From Chloroflexi bacterium TSY (GTDB lineage Bacteria; Chloroflexota; Anaerolineae; Caldilineales; Caldilineaceae), in NCBI GenBank assembly GCA_019217005.1, contig JAHBNG010000067.1:12386-76385 (forward strand): a stretch of DNA of 64,000 nt, written 5' to 3'. This document shows, piece after piece, positions 28,493 through 38,077 of this stretch. The first letter of the stretch is position 1. Each line of letters starts with the position of its first letter. The notes under the pieces are model-generated. The model did no database searches, was not told where the DNA came from, and worked only from the letters and a program-made list of their open reading frames with translations. The position numbers were made by a program, and so were the translations under genes.

Positions 28493-28743
28493 TTGCTTCT
28501 AATTTTTTACTATGTATCGCCTTTGGGTTCCTTGCCTTTGTCCTCATCTATATGTTGACATAACACGCTGCTGGTTCTCTCTATCAGTTCTTCTTCAACG
28601 CGCCCTTTTGGAACTGCCATTACATACAAAGCGTGTCCGGGAAGTTCGGGCACTTCGTTGTCAACCCCCTGAGATCCTGAAGAGACAAGAAGTCTTGACA
28701 CTCTGACGTATATGGCTTTGCGCACTTTTGGGCTAGATGAGCC

Positions 28744-29568
28744 TTATGACTTTTGAACAATATAAACCATCGGGCAGAGCTTTCCGATCATTTGATAGAT
28801 CCCCCAATGGCAGTTGGCTATTTCACTTTCGTAGGCACGCTCACCGATCGCATCGATAAATCGCTTGCGATCGCGCATCAGGCGCGCGCTATGTAGTAAT
28901 TGCGTGGAAGTCATGCGTGTCCCATCTTCTTCCCAATATTCCCGCCATTCACTTCCAATGCAGTCACGCTCAACGATCTGGAACCCAGCTTTCTGAAGTC
29001 TTGCTTCAACATATTCTGTTGACATATTTGCTGCCGCAATGGCCAGCGCAGCGTAGAGACGTACCGCCTCTTGAGGTTCCAGTAAGTTCGTGGCGAAAGT
29101 TTGATAGATCAGCATCCGTCCGTTGGGTTTGAGGATACGTCGACATTCGGAGAAAGCTCTATCCAAATCTGGCACGTGATTGAGCATGTCACGACACCAG
29201 ATAAAGTCGAATGTGTGATCATCTGTCGGAATGGCTTCGATTTGCCCTTCACGGACAGAAACCAACTCAAGTAACGCCTGTTTTGCAATTTGTTCTTTGG
29301 CCAGTTGGATATGATAGGCTAATGGGTCAATGCCGAGAACGGTTGGACCATAACGGACAGCCAACCGACAGGCATGAGCCGCATCACGACAACCGATATC
29401 GAGCAGGTAATGGTTGCGATTCAGTCCCAATTTCCCCATCCACTCATACAACATCTCAGAGCTGCGAGGAGCCAGACTTTGCTCAAGAATGGCATCGAAT
29501 TCTTCGCCCGAAATCTCTAATGGGCCATAGATGTGGGTAAGGGAATCGAGGTTGATAGAAGCCTCCAT
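28744..29568 (-). CDS. SAM-dependent methyltransferase (class I, UbiE/Methyltransf_11-like)
   Basis: 274 residues. Motif I is LLDIGCRDAAHA, where the usual GxGxG is degenerate (GCRDA). Motif II is VLGIDPL, FDFIWCRDMLNHVPD is the post-I acidic strand, and RRILKPNGRMLIYQ is motif III. The fold is that of small-molecule methyltransferases, and the substrate cannot be assigned. The gene lies 24 bp downstream of the TVP38-like gene, so the two are probably one operon. Its stop codon is only 12 bp from the end of the IS110 palindrome. Confidence 0.82.
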   Translation of the reverse strand: MEASINLDSLTHIYGPLEISGEEFDAILEQSLAPRSSEMLYEWMGKLGLNRNHYLLDIGCRDAAHACRLAVRYGPTVLGIDPLAYHIQLAKEQIAKQALLELVSVREGQIEAIPTDDHTFDFIWCRDMLNHVPDLDRAFSECRRILKPNGRMLIYQTFATNLLEPQEAVRLYAALAIAAANMSTEYVEARLQKAGFQIVERDCIGSEWREYWEEDGTRMTSTQLLHSARLMRDRKRFIDAIGERAYESEIANCHWGIYQMIGKLCPMVYIVQKS

Positions 29569-29592
29569 ATACGGTGAGTCATTTGAGTGTAG

Positions 29593-30333
29593 CTAGCTGT
29601 CCGTTTGGGTAATCTGACGCCGGCGTTTGAGATATTGTGACAAAAAGATTGCAATGACTGCAATGCTGATCGAAAGAAGCAATCTGGAAAAGTCTATCTG
29701 TGGTCGCCCGGAGAAAATTTCATCGACTGAGCCGAGTGCACTGCCAAAGAGAACAAATGGTAAGCCACCAGGCACAACCCCAATGGCAATTGCTGATGCA
29801 AACTGTCGCCAACGCAAGCGTAGAATGCCAGATAGATAGTTCATCATATCGAAGGGGGCATAGAGCAACGTTAGCGTTAAAATGGCCTCAAATGTATTGG
29901 CCCGCATCCACTCGACATACCGCTCTAACCGCCTATTATTTGTAATTCCACTGAGGATTTCACCCCCAAGCAAACGTCCAACGCCATAACAGACGGAGGC
30001 AGCAGCATTTGCACCGATATAGGAATAGAGGAGTCCCCATAGAGGACCATAGAGAAGTCCACCACAGATTGTCATCAAGAATGTCGGGAAAAAAACAAGC
30101 GGCTGTACCATGTAAACAACTACGAATATAAATGGACCCCAACCATCAAGTAGAAACCATTGCAAGAGAAACTCAATCTTGTCGAGAGGTGTCGGTGCAA
30201 TATTTTGGGTTAATCCCCAATACGCCCAAATAACCAGTCCCCATCCCAAGAAAATGGCCCATCGACGCCAGTTGCGATTGAGATATGAAAAAAATCGCGT
30301 GTGGGCGTTTATTTGTTCAAACCATGTGGACAT
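29593..30333 (-). CDS. TVP38/TMEM64-family (VTT domain) membrane protein
   Basis: 246 residues with about five hydrophobic segments (near 25-43, 64-100, 108-122, 148-170, 180-200 and 214-230). The family core is present: FFPTFLMTICGGLLYGPLWG, YSYIGANAAASVCYGVGR, and NYLSGI followed by VVPGGLPFVLFG. VTT/DedA-related proteins are integral to the inner membrane, some act as lipid or ion transporters, and the exact role is unknown. The gene starts 44 bp from the end of IS copy 2, which lies upstream of it. Confidence 0.88.
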   Translation of the reverse strand: MSTWFEQINAHTRFFSYLNRNWRRWAIFLGWGLVIWAYWGLTQNIAPTPLDKIEFLLQWFLLDGWGPFIFVVVYMVQPLVFFPTFLMTICGGLLYGPLWGLLYSYIGANAAASVCYGVGRLLGGEILSGITNNRRLERYVEWMRANTFEAILTLTLLYAPFDMMNYLSGILRLRWRQFASAIAIGVVPGGLPFVLFGSALGSVDEIFSGRPQIDFSRLLLSISIAVIAIFLSQYLKRRRQITQTDS

Positions 30334-30376
30334 ATCATGAAGCTTTCAGACACTATATTTTATCCAATCTAATTCT

Positions 30377-31872
30377 CTTTACTTTCTGGTAAAGGCTTGA
30401 GTGACAAAGGGCAAACCGAAAGGGGCGGAAAAAAGAATCCACCCTGAAAAAACGGGATAAAATGTAAAAATAGTGCTCGGCTAGTTTAAGCAGCGGCATT
30501 GAGGCGGCGATGAGCGAGAACGCCTTTAGGTAAATGGTGTGAAACCGAGGCCTTTTTCCGAAAGTCAGGGTCGAGTTGGTCGGGAGTTGGAAAAAGAGCA
30601 CTCGAGAGAACGCGGCGCAGCCTGCCGGGAGTGGCTTGAGGCTCTCGATCCCAGTAGCCAGTCGGTATGGGAGGAAGAGAAGCGGCTAAATGGGAAAGAA
30701 GATTGCCAGCCAGCAGCCCCAGTTCAGGTAAGCGGAAGCAAGCCTCATCGGCATGAACAAATTGACGATGTAAGCCAATCATCTGCTTGGAAGCCAAGGG
30801 GGGGATGTTCAACAGGCCAGCGCTCCAGAGAGAAAAGATAAATGGTTTCAGCTTGTAAAGCCATGACGGTCGCCAGAACCAAAGGTGTGTGATAAGCAGG
30901 ATCCTGAAAGACGTAAATCGAATAGGTGCGGTTGGCTGTATCCACCTTGGTTGTCCTGGGGACGAGATTGTGCCATGCTTGATAGCGAATCAGGCGACCA
31001 CTATAGACAAATTGACCAAACGAGTCTGGAGTTGTGGCCTCGAGTCGCTTTCCCCTATAGCATCGAGAGAGCGGACGCACAATATCACCATATTCGGGTG
31101 GTCTGCCTTTTTCCTTACGTTCGGGTAACTCATTGCGGCGCGCTGTGCAGTTAATCGCTTCCCGAAGGACAAATCGGTCGACGTCGCTTTCTAGCATTTC
31201 TCTGATTGTAAACCCGGCATCGACCACCGCCACTTCGTCTGACTCCAGTGATTTCTTCGTCTCTTTCAGCAGCTTTTCCGAAACTCACTTTCCTTTGTGC
31301 CTCGCATCTCATGATTGCCTTGAGCAGTGGCACTCGCTTCCCGCCTATCTCCCCGAGCTTATCATCACTCCAAAGATGAGCGCGGGCAATGCCCGAGCCG
31401 TTGAGTTATAGAGTCGGTTCACTTTCCCTTGCCGCTTCGGTCGCCAGAACCCTGTGATATCTATGCTTTTCACTCGGTATCCTTCTAACTTTTTTGCCTC
31501 CCATTCCCCTTTCCACTCCACTTCTTCTTGCCACGATGAGAGCAGGCTTGCAATATCCCATGATCCATATCGAAAGCTCCACCAGCTTCGCCGGAGCTCC
31601 TCATCTTCAAACCCGCTTTCACTCAATCCACTATGGATTGCTCCTCGACTTTTCAGAAACGACCCATTCATCATCGCCCACATCAGACGCATTACATTTA
31701 CGTTTGTTCCCACCGGCGTTACTTGCAATACATTCATCAGTACTGCTATAGTTATTTCTGGCGCGGTTAGCATTCCTTCCTCCTTTTTGGGTTCGCTACC
31801 TTTAGGATGAAACGCTAACCGCTTTTTGTCACATTTCTCACCTCATCTCTTTTCTTTTACCAGAAAGTAAAG
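30377..31872 (-). mobile_element. Insertion sequence copy 2 (1.50 kb), sister of the element at 3456-4939
   Basis: The same terminal inverted repeats as copy 1 (CTTTACTTTCTGGTAAAGG at 30377-30395 and the complement ending 31872), the same orientation and high identity over the full length. No target duplication is evident: the flanks are TTCT and ATGA. Absence of a duplication can mean later recombination between copies or decay of the flanks. Confidence 0.85.
30486..31773 (-). pseudogene. DDE transposase of IS copy 2, broken into three frames
   Basis: The parts are 31773-31345 (MLTAPEITIAV), 31233-30745 (MAVVDAGFTIREMLESDVD through LERWPVEHPPL) and 30812-30486 (ending HRRLNAAA). The middle break seen in copy 1 near 4085 is absent here, so the central frame runs on. 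Instead, frame is lost at a G7 run (30798-30804) where copy 1 has G6. The break between the first two parts is common to both copies. Confidence 0.75.
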
Positions 31873-31912
31873 ATGACACGTATTTGAGAATTGTGAGTTA
31901 TACCAAGGACTC

Positions 31913-32130
31913 TCATCTTACGAGCTTATCTTTACCCATATTATCAGTCAGAGAAGCGGGGTGTTCGATGCTGCCCAAGGCTAAAGCCGTCGGGCTACCA
32001 AACAACGCCCGCTCAACCAGGCTTGTTGGCCGATGATTCAGCCCCATTGTTGGGGCGTGGTTACGTAGCCCAGTGGATTGATCCCTGGGCGGGCATCGCG
32101 TTCCTCTCAACTTGTGGGTAAAGGTAAACA
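31913..32130 (-). ncRNA. IS200/IS605-like 3' end, possible orphan TnpB guide-RNA region
   Basis: On the minus strand this stretch holds nested hairpins: GCCCAG/CTGGGC near 32067-32091, GCCCCA/TGGGGC near 32040-32055, and GGCTTTAGCC near 31980. The segment around GGGGCTGAATCATCGGCC and the closing GACGGCTTTAGCCTTGGGC resemble the conserved right ends of IS200/IS605 elements, where the TnpB-associated guide RNA is encoded. No tnpA or tnpB gene is present, so this would be a solo end. The family is assigned from memory of such ends and needs a covariance-model search. Confidence 0.4.
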
Positions 32131-32178
32131 TCTTATGAGGGGGAGTATATCGAAGCCCCAAAGAAAGGCGGTTCAACA

Positions 32179-32216
32179 GGATCTCATGTGGTTGTCAAAA
32201 CGGCCACATGAGATCC
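32179..32216. terminator. Strong 13-bp hairpin upstream of the lamin-tail gene
   Basis: GGATCTCATGTGG (32179-32191) pairs perfectly with CCACATGAGATCC (32204-32216) around a 12-nt loop, ending 22 bp before the ATG at 32239. No T-tract follows on either side. It could be a terminator, an IS end structure or a leader element of the downstream gene. Confidence 0.45.
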
Positions 32217-32238
32217 AAATGAGCCAGAAAGGCTTGAC

Positions 32239-33798
32239 ATGGTGATTTCTTCTCTCCGGAAACTCATTCTTCCCATCTTATCCATTGTGGTGCTCCTTGG
32301 CGTTCTAGATAAGATCCACATTTCGTCCGCACAGGAAAGGGCAATGGGTCGTCCGCAGACTGCTCAACTCCAAATCACAGAAATCATGTATAACCCGACG
32401 GCATTGGGTGATCGGGTACGTTCGGAGTTTGAATTTATCGAGTTAAAAAACAACGGATCGACTTCGATTGATCTCTCAGGCATGAAGTTCGCTTCTGGCC
32501 TTGACTTTGTCTTTCCTGCTGGTACACTATTGCATTCGGGCGAATTGATCGTTTTGGCCAAGTCGAGAGCGGGTTTTGTGGAACGATATAAGAAGCAGCC
32601 TTTTGGAGAGTATGATGGGAAACTAAAGAATGGCGGAGAGATACTCACACTTCAGGATCGCTTTGGTGCAACAATCCTAACCGCCCAGTATGCTGATTCT
32701 CCACAATGGCCCACAGCGGCAAACGGCTGTGGGTTTTCACTCGTACCCCAAGAAGGCGCTTCCGACTTTGTTGCTCCAACGGACGCCGCGTACTGGCGCC
32801 GTAGTACAGCACTTGATGGATCTCCAGGTGTAGATGATCCTTCATTGCCGACAGGGATTCCATTTATCCGGATCAACGAAGTCCTGGCCCACACCGATCT
32901 CCCTCAGACCGACGCAGTTGAACTCTACAACCCAACCAGCAATGATATCGATGTCACGGGCTGGTTTCTGAGTGATGATTCCAAGCAACCGGATAAGATG
33001 ATTCTACCCACCTGTAGTGTTCTGCCGGCGCAAGGGTATCTGGTCTTATTTACAGAAGAGTATGGATTGGCACTCAGTGCGTGGGGAGATGAGTTGAGTC
33101 TCTATGCAACAGATCCGGCTGGCAATCTGATTGGGTACGAACACGCCATTATATTTGGTGCTACCCAAAATGGTCTATCCGTCGGGCGGACGCTGACAAG
33201 TACTGGTGACGAACATTTTGCTCATCAGATTACCACGACGTTGGGCACGCAGAATCGTGGCCCGCTTGTCGGTCCTGTGGTCATCTCAGAATTGATGTAC
33301 AATCCAAAAGAAGGAGATGAATACATCCGGTTGCAAAATGTTGCCGATGAACGAGTCTTTTTCTACGATCTTGATCATCCAGACAACCGTTGGCGTTTAC
33401 AAGGTGTTGGTGACTATATGTTTCCACCCAATTTACAATTGTTCCCAGGCACAACGCTACTCGTCGTGCCCATCGCGCCGGAAGAATTTCGTCAATTGTA
33501 TGAGATCTCGGGGGATACGCAAATTATCGGTCCCTACTCCGGTAAGCTGGCTGATGAAGGTGAACGGATCGCCTTGTTGCGGCCCGATACACAGAACTCA
33601 GACGGATCGGTTCCCTATATTGTAGTTGATGAAGTTGAATATGATGACAAAGCTCCCTGGCCAACAGCGCCCGATGGAGAAGGGGCAGCCTTGCGGCGTA
33701 CTCATTTGCAACAATATGGAAACGACGCAGCCAATTGGCGTAGCAGTAATGACAATTCAATTGGCTGGATTTTTCTGCCGCTTGTTGTTATGCAATGA
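32239..33798 (+). CDS. Secreted protein with three lamin-tail domains (LTD)
   Basis: 519 residues. An N-terminal signal peptide (about 1-31) is followed by three lamin-tail-type beta domains. They start at LQITEIMYNPTA (about 45), IRINEVLAHTD (about 212) and VVISELMYNPKEGDEYIRL (about 350), each with the pattern I-x-E-hhh-NP and a later W or G-rich turn. Such bacterial LTDs are extracellular, probably anchoring or adhesive modules. The protein ends IFLPLVVMQ, matching the short C-terminal FLPLV-type tail common on Chloroflexota exported proteins; that tail is a taxonomic pointer and may be a sorting tag. No enzymatic domain is seen. Confidence 0.82.
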   Translation: MVISSLRKLILPILSIVVLLGVLDKIHISSAQERAMGRPQTAQLQITEIMYNPTALGDRVRSEFEFIELKNNGSTSIDLSGMKFASGLDFVFPAGTLLHSGELIVLAKSRAGFVERYKKQPFGEYDGKLKNGGEILTLQDRFGATILTAQYADSPQWPTAANGCGFSLVPQEGASDFVAPTDAAYWRRSTALDGSPGVDDPSLPTGIPFIRINEVLAHTDLPQTDAVELYNPTSNDIDVTGWFLSDDSKQPDKMILPTCSVLPAQGYLVLFTEEYGLALSAWGDELSLYATDPAGNLIGYEHAIIFGATQNGLSVGRTLTSTGDEHFAHQITTTLGTQNRGPLVGPVVISELMYNPKEGDEYIRLQNVADERVFFYDLDHPDNRWRLQGVGDYMFPPNLQLFPGTTLLVVPIAPEEFRQLYEISGDTQIIGPYSGKLADEGERIALLRPDTQNSDGSVPYIVVDEVEYDDKAPWPTAPDGEGAALRRTHLQQYGNDAANWRSSNDNSIGWIFLPLVVMQ

Positions 33799-33859
33799 GA
33801 TGGCACGATCATTGCAGGTTTCGAATAGAATGCGAATTTTGCAAGCGGTGCAGTAATGC

Positions 33860-34942
33860 TCAATTTATCTTGGTTGCCGGATTCATCGCCAAATTGTGTG
33901 CTGCCTCTGCCAAGAGAGGAATCCGTTCACCAAAAGCCGCAAAGCGCTGATCTTGAGTCTGGCCGCGCTGATAACGAATGTAGATTTGAGCGATAATGAC
34001 AACGAGTCTATAGAGACTTAGCACATGATAAAAGTGAATCGTTGATACATCACGCCCGCTACGCTTGGCGTATCGCTCGACCAATTCTGCACGAGTCATA
34101 AATCGTCCATCATCAACTGGCATCATTGAGGATGCTTTATAGAAAGGTGGATCGTCCGGTTGCGTCCAGTAACAAAGCAGGGCACCCAGGTCGTTGAGCG
34201 GGTCGCCCAGCGTACACATATCCCAGTCAAAGACGGCAATCAGTTTGCCTGGATCGTCGGCGGCTAACATCACATTATCAAGCTTATAATCATTATGAAT
34301 GAGCGAAGACGAAGATGAGGCAGGTTGGTTATCTTTCAACCATTGATAGAGCACATCCATTAGAGGGAGTTCATGCATCATGGCTGCATGCCACCGACGA
34401 TACCATCCTTCAATCTGGCGTTCAATAAAGCCAACTGGACGTCCAAGTGTTTGTAGACCCAAGCTTTCATAATCAACGGCATGAAAGTCAGCTAATGCAT
34501 CGACAAGCGCCGCACTCATCTGTCTCGGTGCGTTGGCAAAATCGTCGTAGATGGACGGGATTTCAGTCCGCACGACCACTCCGTGACGCCGTTCCATCAC
34601 AAAGAAGTCAGCTCCAATGATCGTTGGATCTTCACAATAGAGAAACGCCTGCGGGGCCAGCGAAAATGCCTGATGAAGCACAGATAGGACTCTATGTTCG
34701 CGGTTCATATCATGAGCAGATTTGGCAACTGGTCCTAGTGGTGGACGACGTAATACATACTCTGCCACATTCTCACCATCTGTTCCATATTGCAACAAGT
34801 AGGTCAAATTGGCTGCACCACCCCCAAACTGTCGCACATGTAAGGATAGATCCGAATTTGGCAACCGCCCACGAAGATAATCAGCTAGCTTATCTTCATC
34901 AAACCGCTCATCTGGGCGTACATCAATTGTGTCAGATATCAT
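33860..34942 (-). CDS. Phosphotransferase-family (APH-like) kinase of the acyl-CoA dehydrogenase cluster
   Basis: 360 residues. The kinase-like core has the N-lobe segment FGGGAANLTYLL, the catalytic loop SLIHNDYKLDNVML and metal-binding VFDWDMCTLGDPLNDLGALL. This subgroup (ACAD10/FadE36-like) is typically encoded beside acyl-CoA dehydrogenases and phosphorylates hydroxylated acyl substrates, and here an acyl-CoA dehydrogenase gene lies 38 bp upstream. It is cytosolic, and assigning it to fatty or branched acid degradation rests on the neighbours. Confidence 0.88.
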   Translation of the reverse strand: MISDTIDVRPDERFDEDKLADYLRGRLPNSDLSLHVRQFGGGAANLTYLLQYGTDGENVAEYVLRRPPLGPVAKSAHDMNREHRVLSVLHQAFSLAPQAFLYCEDPTIIGADFFVMERRHGVVVRTEIPSIYDDFANAPRQMSAALVDALADFHAVDYESLGLQTLGRPVGFIERQIEGWYRRWHAAMMHELPLMDVLYQWLKDNQPASSSSSLIHNDYKLDNVMLAADDPGKLIAVFDWDMCTLGDPLNDLGALLCYWTQPDDPPFYKASSMMPVDDGRFMTRAELVERYAKRSGRDVSTIHFYHVLSLYRLVVIIAQIYIRYQRGQTQDQRFAAFGERIPLLAEAAHNLAMNPATKIN

Positions 34943-34980
34943 TCTTTGCTCCAGAATATCTAGAATAGAACACTACACTC

Positions 34981-36182
34981 CTACCCATAATTCCTAAGAA
35001 TCCGACGCGATACCACCATCTTATGTACCTCATCCGGTCCATCATAGATGCGTGAGGCGCGACCCTGCCGCCACATGTAAGCCAAAGGCGTGTCGTCGGA
35101 CATGCCCAGACCACCATGCACCTGAATGGCCCGATCAATGACATCCATCATTACCTTGGCAACATAGAATTTGATGAGCGAAATGTCGACTCGTGCCTCT
35201 TTCGTACCGACTTGATCGATGCGCCAAGCAGCGTGTTGTGTCATGAGGCGCGCTGCTTGAATCTCGGCTGCACTGTCTGCAATCCAATTCTGTACGGTCT
35301 GCTTATCCGAAAGTGGACCGCCGAACGCTTCGCGCTCCCTCGCTCGTTGGCAGAGCATATCAAATGCACGACCCGCTTGCCCTAACCATCGCATACAGTG
35401 GTGAATACGGCCAGGCCCCAAGCGGGTTTGGGCAATTGCAAAACCATCCCCTCGCTCACCAAGTACGTTTGTATAAGGCACGCGCACGTTGTCAAACTCA
35501 ACCTCCCAATGGCCTGGTCCAGTTGTATGCCCCATAACGGGCACTGGGCGAATTCGGTTCAACCCAGGTGTTTCAGCGGGAATGATGATTTGACTAAAGC
35601 GACGATGCCGTGGTGCATCTGGGTCGGTTAATGCCATGAGAATACAGAAGGAAGCTCCATTCGCATTTGAGCTAAACCATTTTTTGCCACCTCGAATCAC
35701 CCATTCATCACCTTCTTGTACAGCCGTTGTTTGCAGTCCTGTGGGGTCAGACCCGCTTACATCAGGTTCCGTCATGGCAAAAAATGAGCGCACTTCGGCT
35801 CGTTGGAGAGGCCAGAAATAGCGCTCCTTCTGTTCATCTGTCCCAAAGTGCCACAAAATTTCGGCGTTGCCACTGTCAGGTGCATTACAACCAAAAACAC
35901 GGGGGCCCAGTGGGAGCGCCCAATGACCTCGTTCAGCAAACCATATTCTAAAACAGTCAGCCCCATACCACCTGCTTCGTCTGGCAAATGGCCAGCCCAG
36001 ATGCCCATTGCCTGTGCTTCTTTTTGCAATGAGCGAATCTCATCACCATCTTCGACACAATCTGGAAAGATCTCCTCTTCCAGTTTTCTCCAAGCTGCTT
36101 CTCGGGGATAAATTTTGGTCTCCAAAACGTCTGTGATTTGCTCGCGCAGCTTTTCAATGTGGGGTGGAATTGTAAAATCCAT
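34981..36182 (-). pseudogene. Acyl-CoA dehydrogenase, frameshifted
   Basis: The 5' part (ATG 36182, GAGGAAG upstream) encodes the N-terminal helical domain ending EVIGRSHWAP. The 3' part starts in another frame at NAEILWHFGTDEQKERY and contains FFAMTEPDVSGSDP (FAD-binding signature), QVHGGLGMSDDTPLA and the C-terminal YDGPDEVHKMVVSRRIL. The frame is lost at a G5 run (35901-35905; C5 in coding sense). One extra base gives WAPRVFGCNAPDSGNAEIL and a normal protein of about 400 residues. It resembles the ACAD10/11-type clade usually paired with an APH-like kinase, which follows here. A sequencing error is possible. Confidence 0.82.
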
Positions 36183-36218
36183 ATTCTTCCTCGATTGTTC
36201 TTAATGATAAGTTTCTTC

Positions 36219-37121
36219 TTACACAACCGCCAGCACAATTGTCAACGTCACGGCACTAGCGAGCGTGGAAAAGAGTATGACAGTCGTCACATAATCGGGC
36301 AACAGTTCATACTCCAGCGCAATCAAAGCGGCCAAGACCGCCACGGGCATAGCCGTCTGAAGTACGCCCGTCCCACGTGCAATCGGCGGTAGCATAAATG
36401 GAGTCGCAACCGAAAGGGCCAGGATCGGTCCGGCAATTAAGCGGATCAGACCAGCAACGATCACGTTTCGATCAATCTTCCAATCTCGAACATCGGACAA
36501 TTGAATGCCAAGTGTCAACAGCATGATTGGAATTAAAGCCCCTGCCAAGAGTCCGACCGCTCGATCGATAAAAATAGGGGTTTGTAGACCGAGTGTGCTG
36601 AACAGAATGGCCAGGATTGCCGCCACGATTGCTGGGGTTTTCAAAACAGAAAGAATGGCTCCAACCTTGCCGTCTCGGTTCCAGACTGCCGCAGCCACGC
36701 CGATCATAAACCCAGATGTGCTCATGACAACAAAATAGAGTGATGCATCAACAAGCGCGACGTCACCGAACTTAAACTGGATAATTGGAAAACCAAAATT
36801 TCCGACATTTCCAAAGACAGAGACCAAGACGAACGCTGAGGTCATCTGGGAAGAACAGCGTAGCAGGCGGGCAATAACAAAACCAACCCCACCGGTCATC
36901 AGCGTCACGCTTAATCCATAAAGCACCATGCGCATCGCCAACCCTAATTCCAGATCGGCCTGACTAAAGACATTAAAAAGGAAAGCAGGTGCTAAAATAA
37001 AATAGGCAATGCGTGAAATCGAACGAGCATCTATCTGTAAACGGGGACCAACAGAATATCCAAGAAAGACCAAGAGAAAAACCGGTGCCAGAATGTTCAG
37101 AAAAATTGTGAGGAGTTGCAT
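36219..37121 (-). CDS. AEC (auxin efflux carrier) family transporter
   Basis: 300 residues from ATG 37121; a TTG six bases earlier (37127) is an alternative. Ten hydrophobic segments fill the protein. The family features are the N-terminal LAPVFLLVFLGYSVGP, SVFGNVGNFGFPII in the middle and ALIPIMLLTLGIQLS before the second half. Such permeases export or import small organic acids such as malate or malonate. It lies between the SDR and acyl-CoA dehydrogenase genes on the same strand (15 and 36 bp gaps), so it probably carries a carboxylic acid of that pathway. Confidence 0.9.
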   Translation of the reverse strand: MQLLTIFLNILAPVFLLVFLGYSVGPRLQIDARSISRIAYFILAPAFLFNVFSQADLELGLAMRMVLYGLSVTLMTGGVGFVIARLLRCSSQMTSAFVLVSVFGNVGNFGFPIIQFKFGDVALVDASLYFVVMSTSGFMIGVAAAVWNRDGKVGAILSVLKTPAIVAAILAILFSTLGLQTPIFIDRAVGLLAGALIPIMLLTLGIQLSDVRDWKIDRNVIVAGLIRLIAGPILALSVATPFMLPPIARGTGVLQTAMPVAVLAALIALEYELLPDYVTTVILFSTLASAVTLTIVLAVV

Positions 37122-37136
37122 GATCAAGAACTTGGA

Positions 37137-37934
37137 TCATCCAACTCCGCTAGCAATCAACTGTCCACCATCTACCGTAAAGGTAGCTCCAGTTGTAAAG
37201 CTGGATGTATCCGCGGCTAAATAAAGGGCAATGCCTGTCAGCTCTTGAGGCTCGGCAATGCGCTTCTGTGGAATTGACGCCGTCACAACCTCATTAATGT
37301 CTGGATTTGACCAGATTGCACTGCTAAACCGAGTCTTAATAAAGCCTGGGGCAATCGCATTAACCTGTATATTGGCTTCGGCCAATTCGCTTGCCAACAC
37401 TTCCGTCAGCATGATGACGGCTGCTTTGCTCACACAATAGATACCCATCCCGGCCTGTGGTGCCAACCCAGCCACAGACGCAATGTTGATGATCTTCCCG
37501 CCGCCTCGCTGTTCCATGCTGGTTGAACACGCTTTGGCTACGCGGAAATAACCTTGTACATTGACATCAAGTGTTTTGTCCCAGTGGCTCTCTTCTGATG
37601 TCATGATTGGTCCAAAGTGTGGGTTTGTGGCTGCATTATTGACGGCAATATCTACTCCTCCATATACATCTGTAGCCGCTTGTACAACATTTTGGACGGC
37701 ATCTAAACTGCCCGTGTGTGCTGCAACAGCTAGTGCATCACCACCTGCATTCTGAATCTCTCGTGCCACTTGGTCGAGTCCTTCTTGCTTGCGGCTCGAG
37801 AGGACGACTTTGGCGCCTGCTGTAGCGTATGCTTTGGCGATCGCTTCACCAATACCGCGAGAGGCACCCGTAATAAGTGCAACTTTGCCTGTTAAATCAA
37901 ATTGAGAAGATGGGCTTTCTGATGTAGTTGTCAT
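37137..37934 (-). CDS. Short-chain dehydrogenase/reductase (SDR)
   Basis: 265 residues, classical SDR. The cofactor motif is TGASRGIG (about 23-30), NNAA is at about 99, the catalytic Ser is in NIASVAG, and the Tyr-Lys pair is in YCVSKAA. The ending [12 protein letters not shown] is standard. SRKQEG after strand 2 lacks an acidic residue, consistent with NADP(H) preference. In this cluster it would oxidise or reduce a hydroxyacyl- or ketoacyl-type intermediate; the exact substrate is not readable. Confidence 0.9.
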   Translation of the reverse strand: MTTTSESPSSQFDLTGKVALITGASRGIGEAIAKAYATAGAKVVLSSRKQEGLDQVAREIQNAGGDALAVAAHTGSLDAVQNVVQAATDVYGGVDIAVNNAATNPHFGPIMTSEESHWDKTLDVNVQGYFRVAKACSTSMEQRGGGKIINIASVAGLAPQAGMGIYCVSKAAVIMLTEVLASELAEANIQVNAIAPGFIKTRFSSAIWSNPDINEVVTASIPQKRIAEPQELTGIALYLAADTSSFTTGATFTVDGGQLIASGVG

Positions 37935-38077
37935 CTGTTTTTCGTCGTCCCGTCGTGGCTGCGGGTTCAGTAACGCGATTTACATAGACTCCTAGTTGTA
38001 GCCTGAGAATCTTGGTTCATGGACTCTCTATCACTTACCGAACAGCCACTATCTGTAGTCATTGTTGGATCATTATT

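Larger units (their letters stand above)
25189..28731. mobile_element. Two diverged IS110-family copies head to head (3.5 kb imperfect palindrome)
   Basis: The outer ends are CCAAAAGTGCACAAA (25189-25203) and its near-perfect inverted match at 28717-28731. Just inside, GGGGGTTGA and ACTTCCCGGACACGCTT recur in inverted orientation on both sides, then GGCGCGTTGAA. Each arm then carries a broken IS110 transposase, with the 5' leaders facing each other across about 35 bp near 27000. The arms are clearly homologous but strongly diverged, so they are not a recent inverted duplication. The block fits exactly between the AraD1-like gene and the next methyltransferase gene. Confidence 0.8.
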
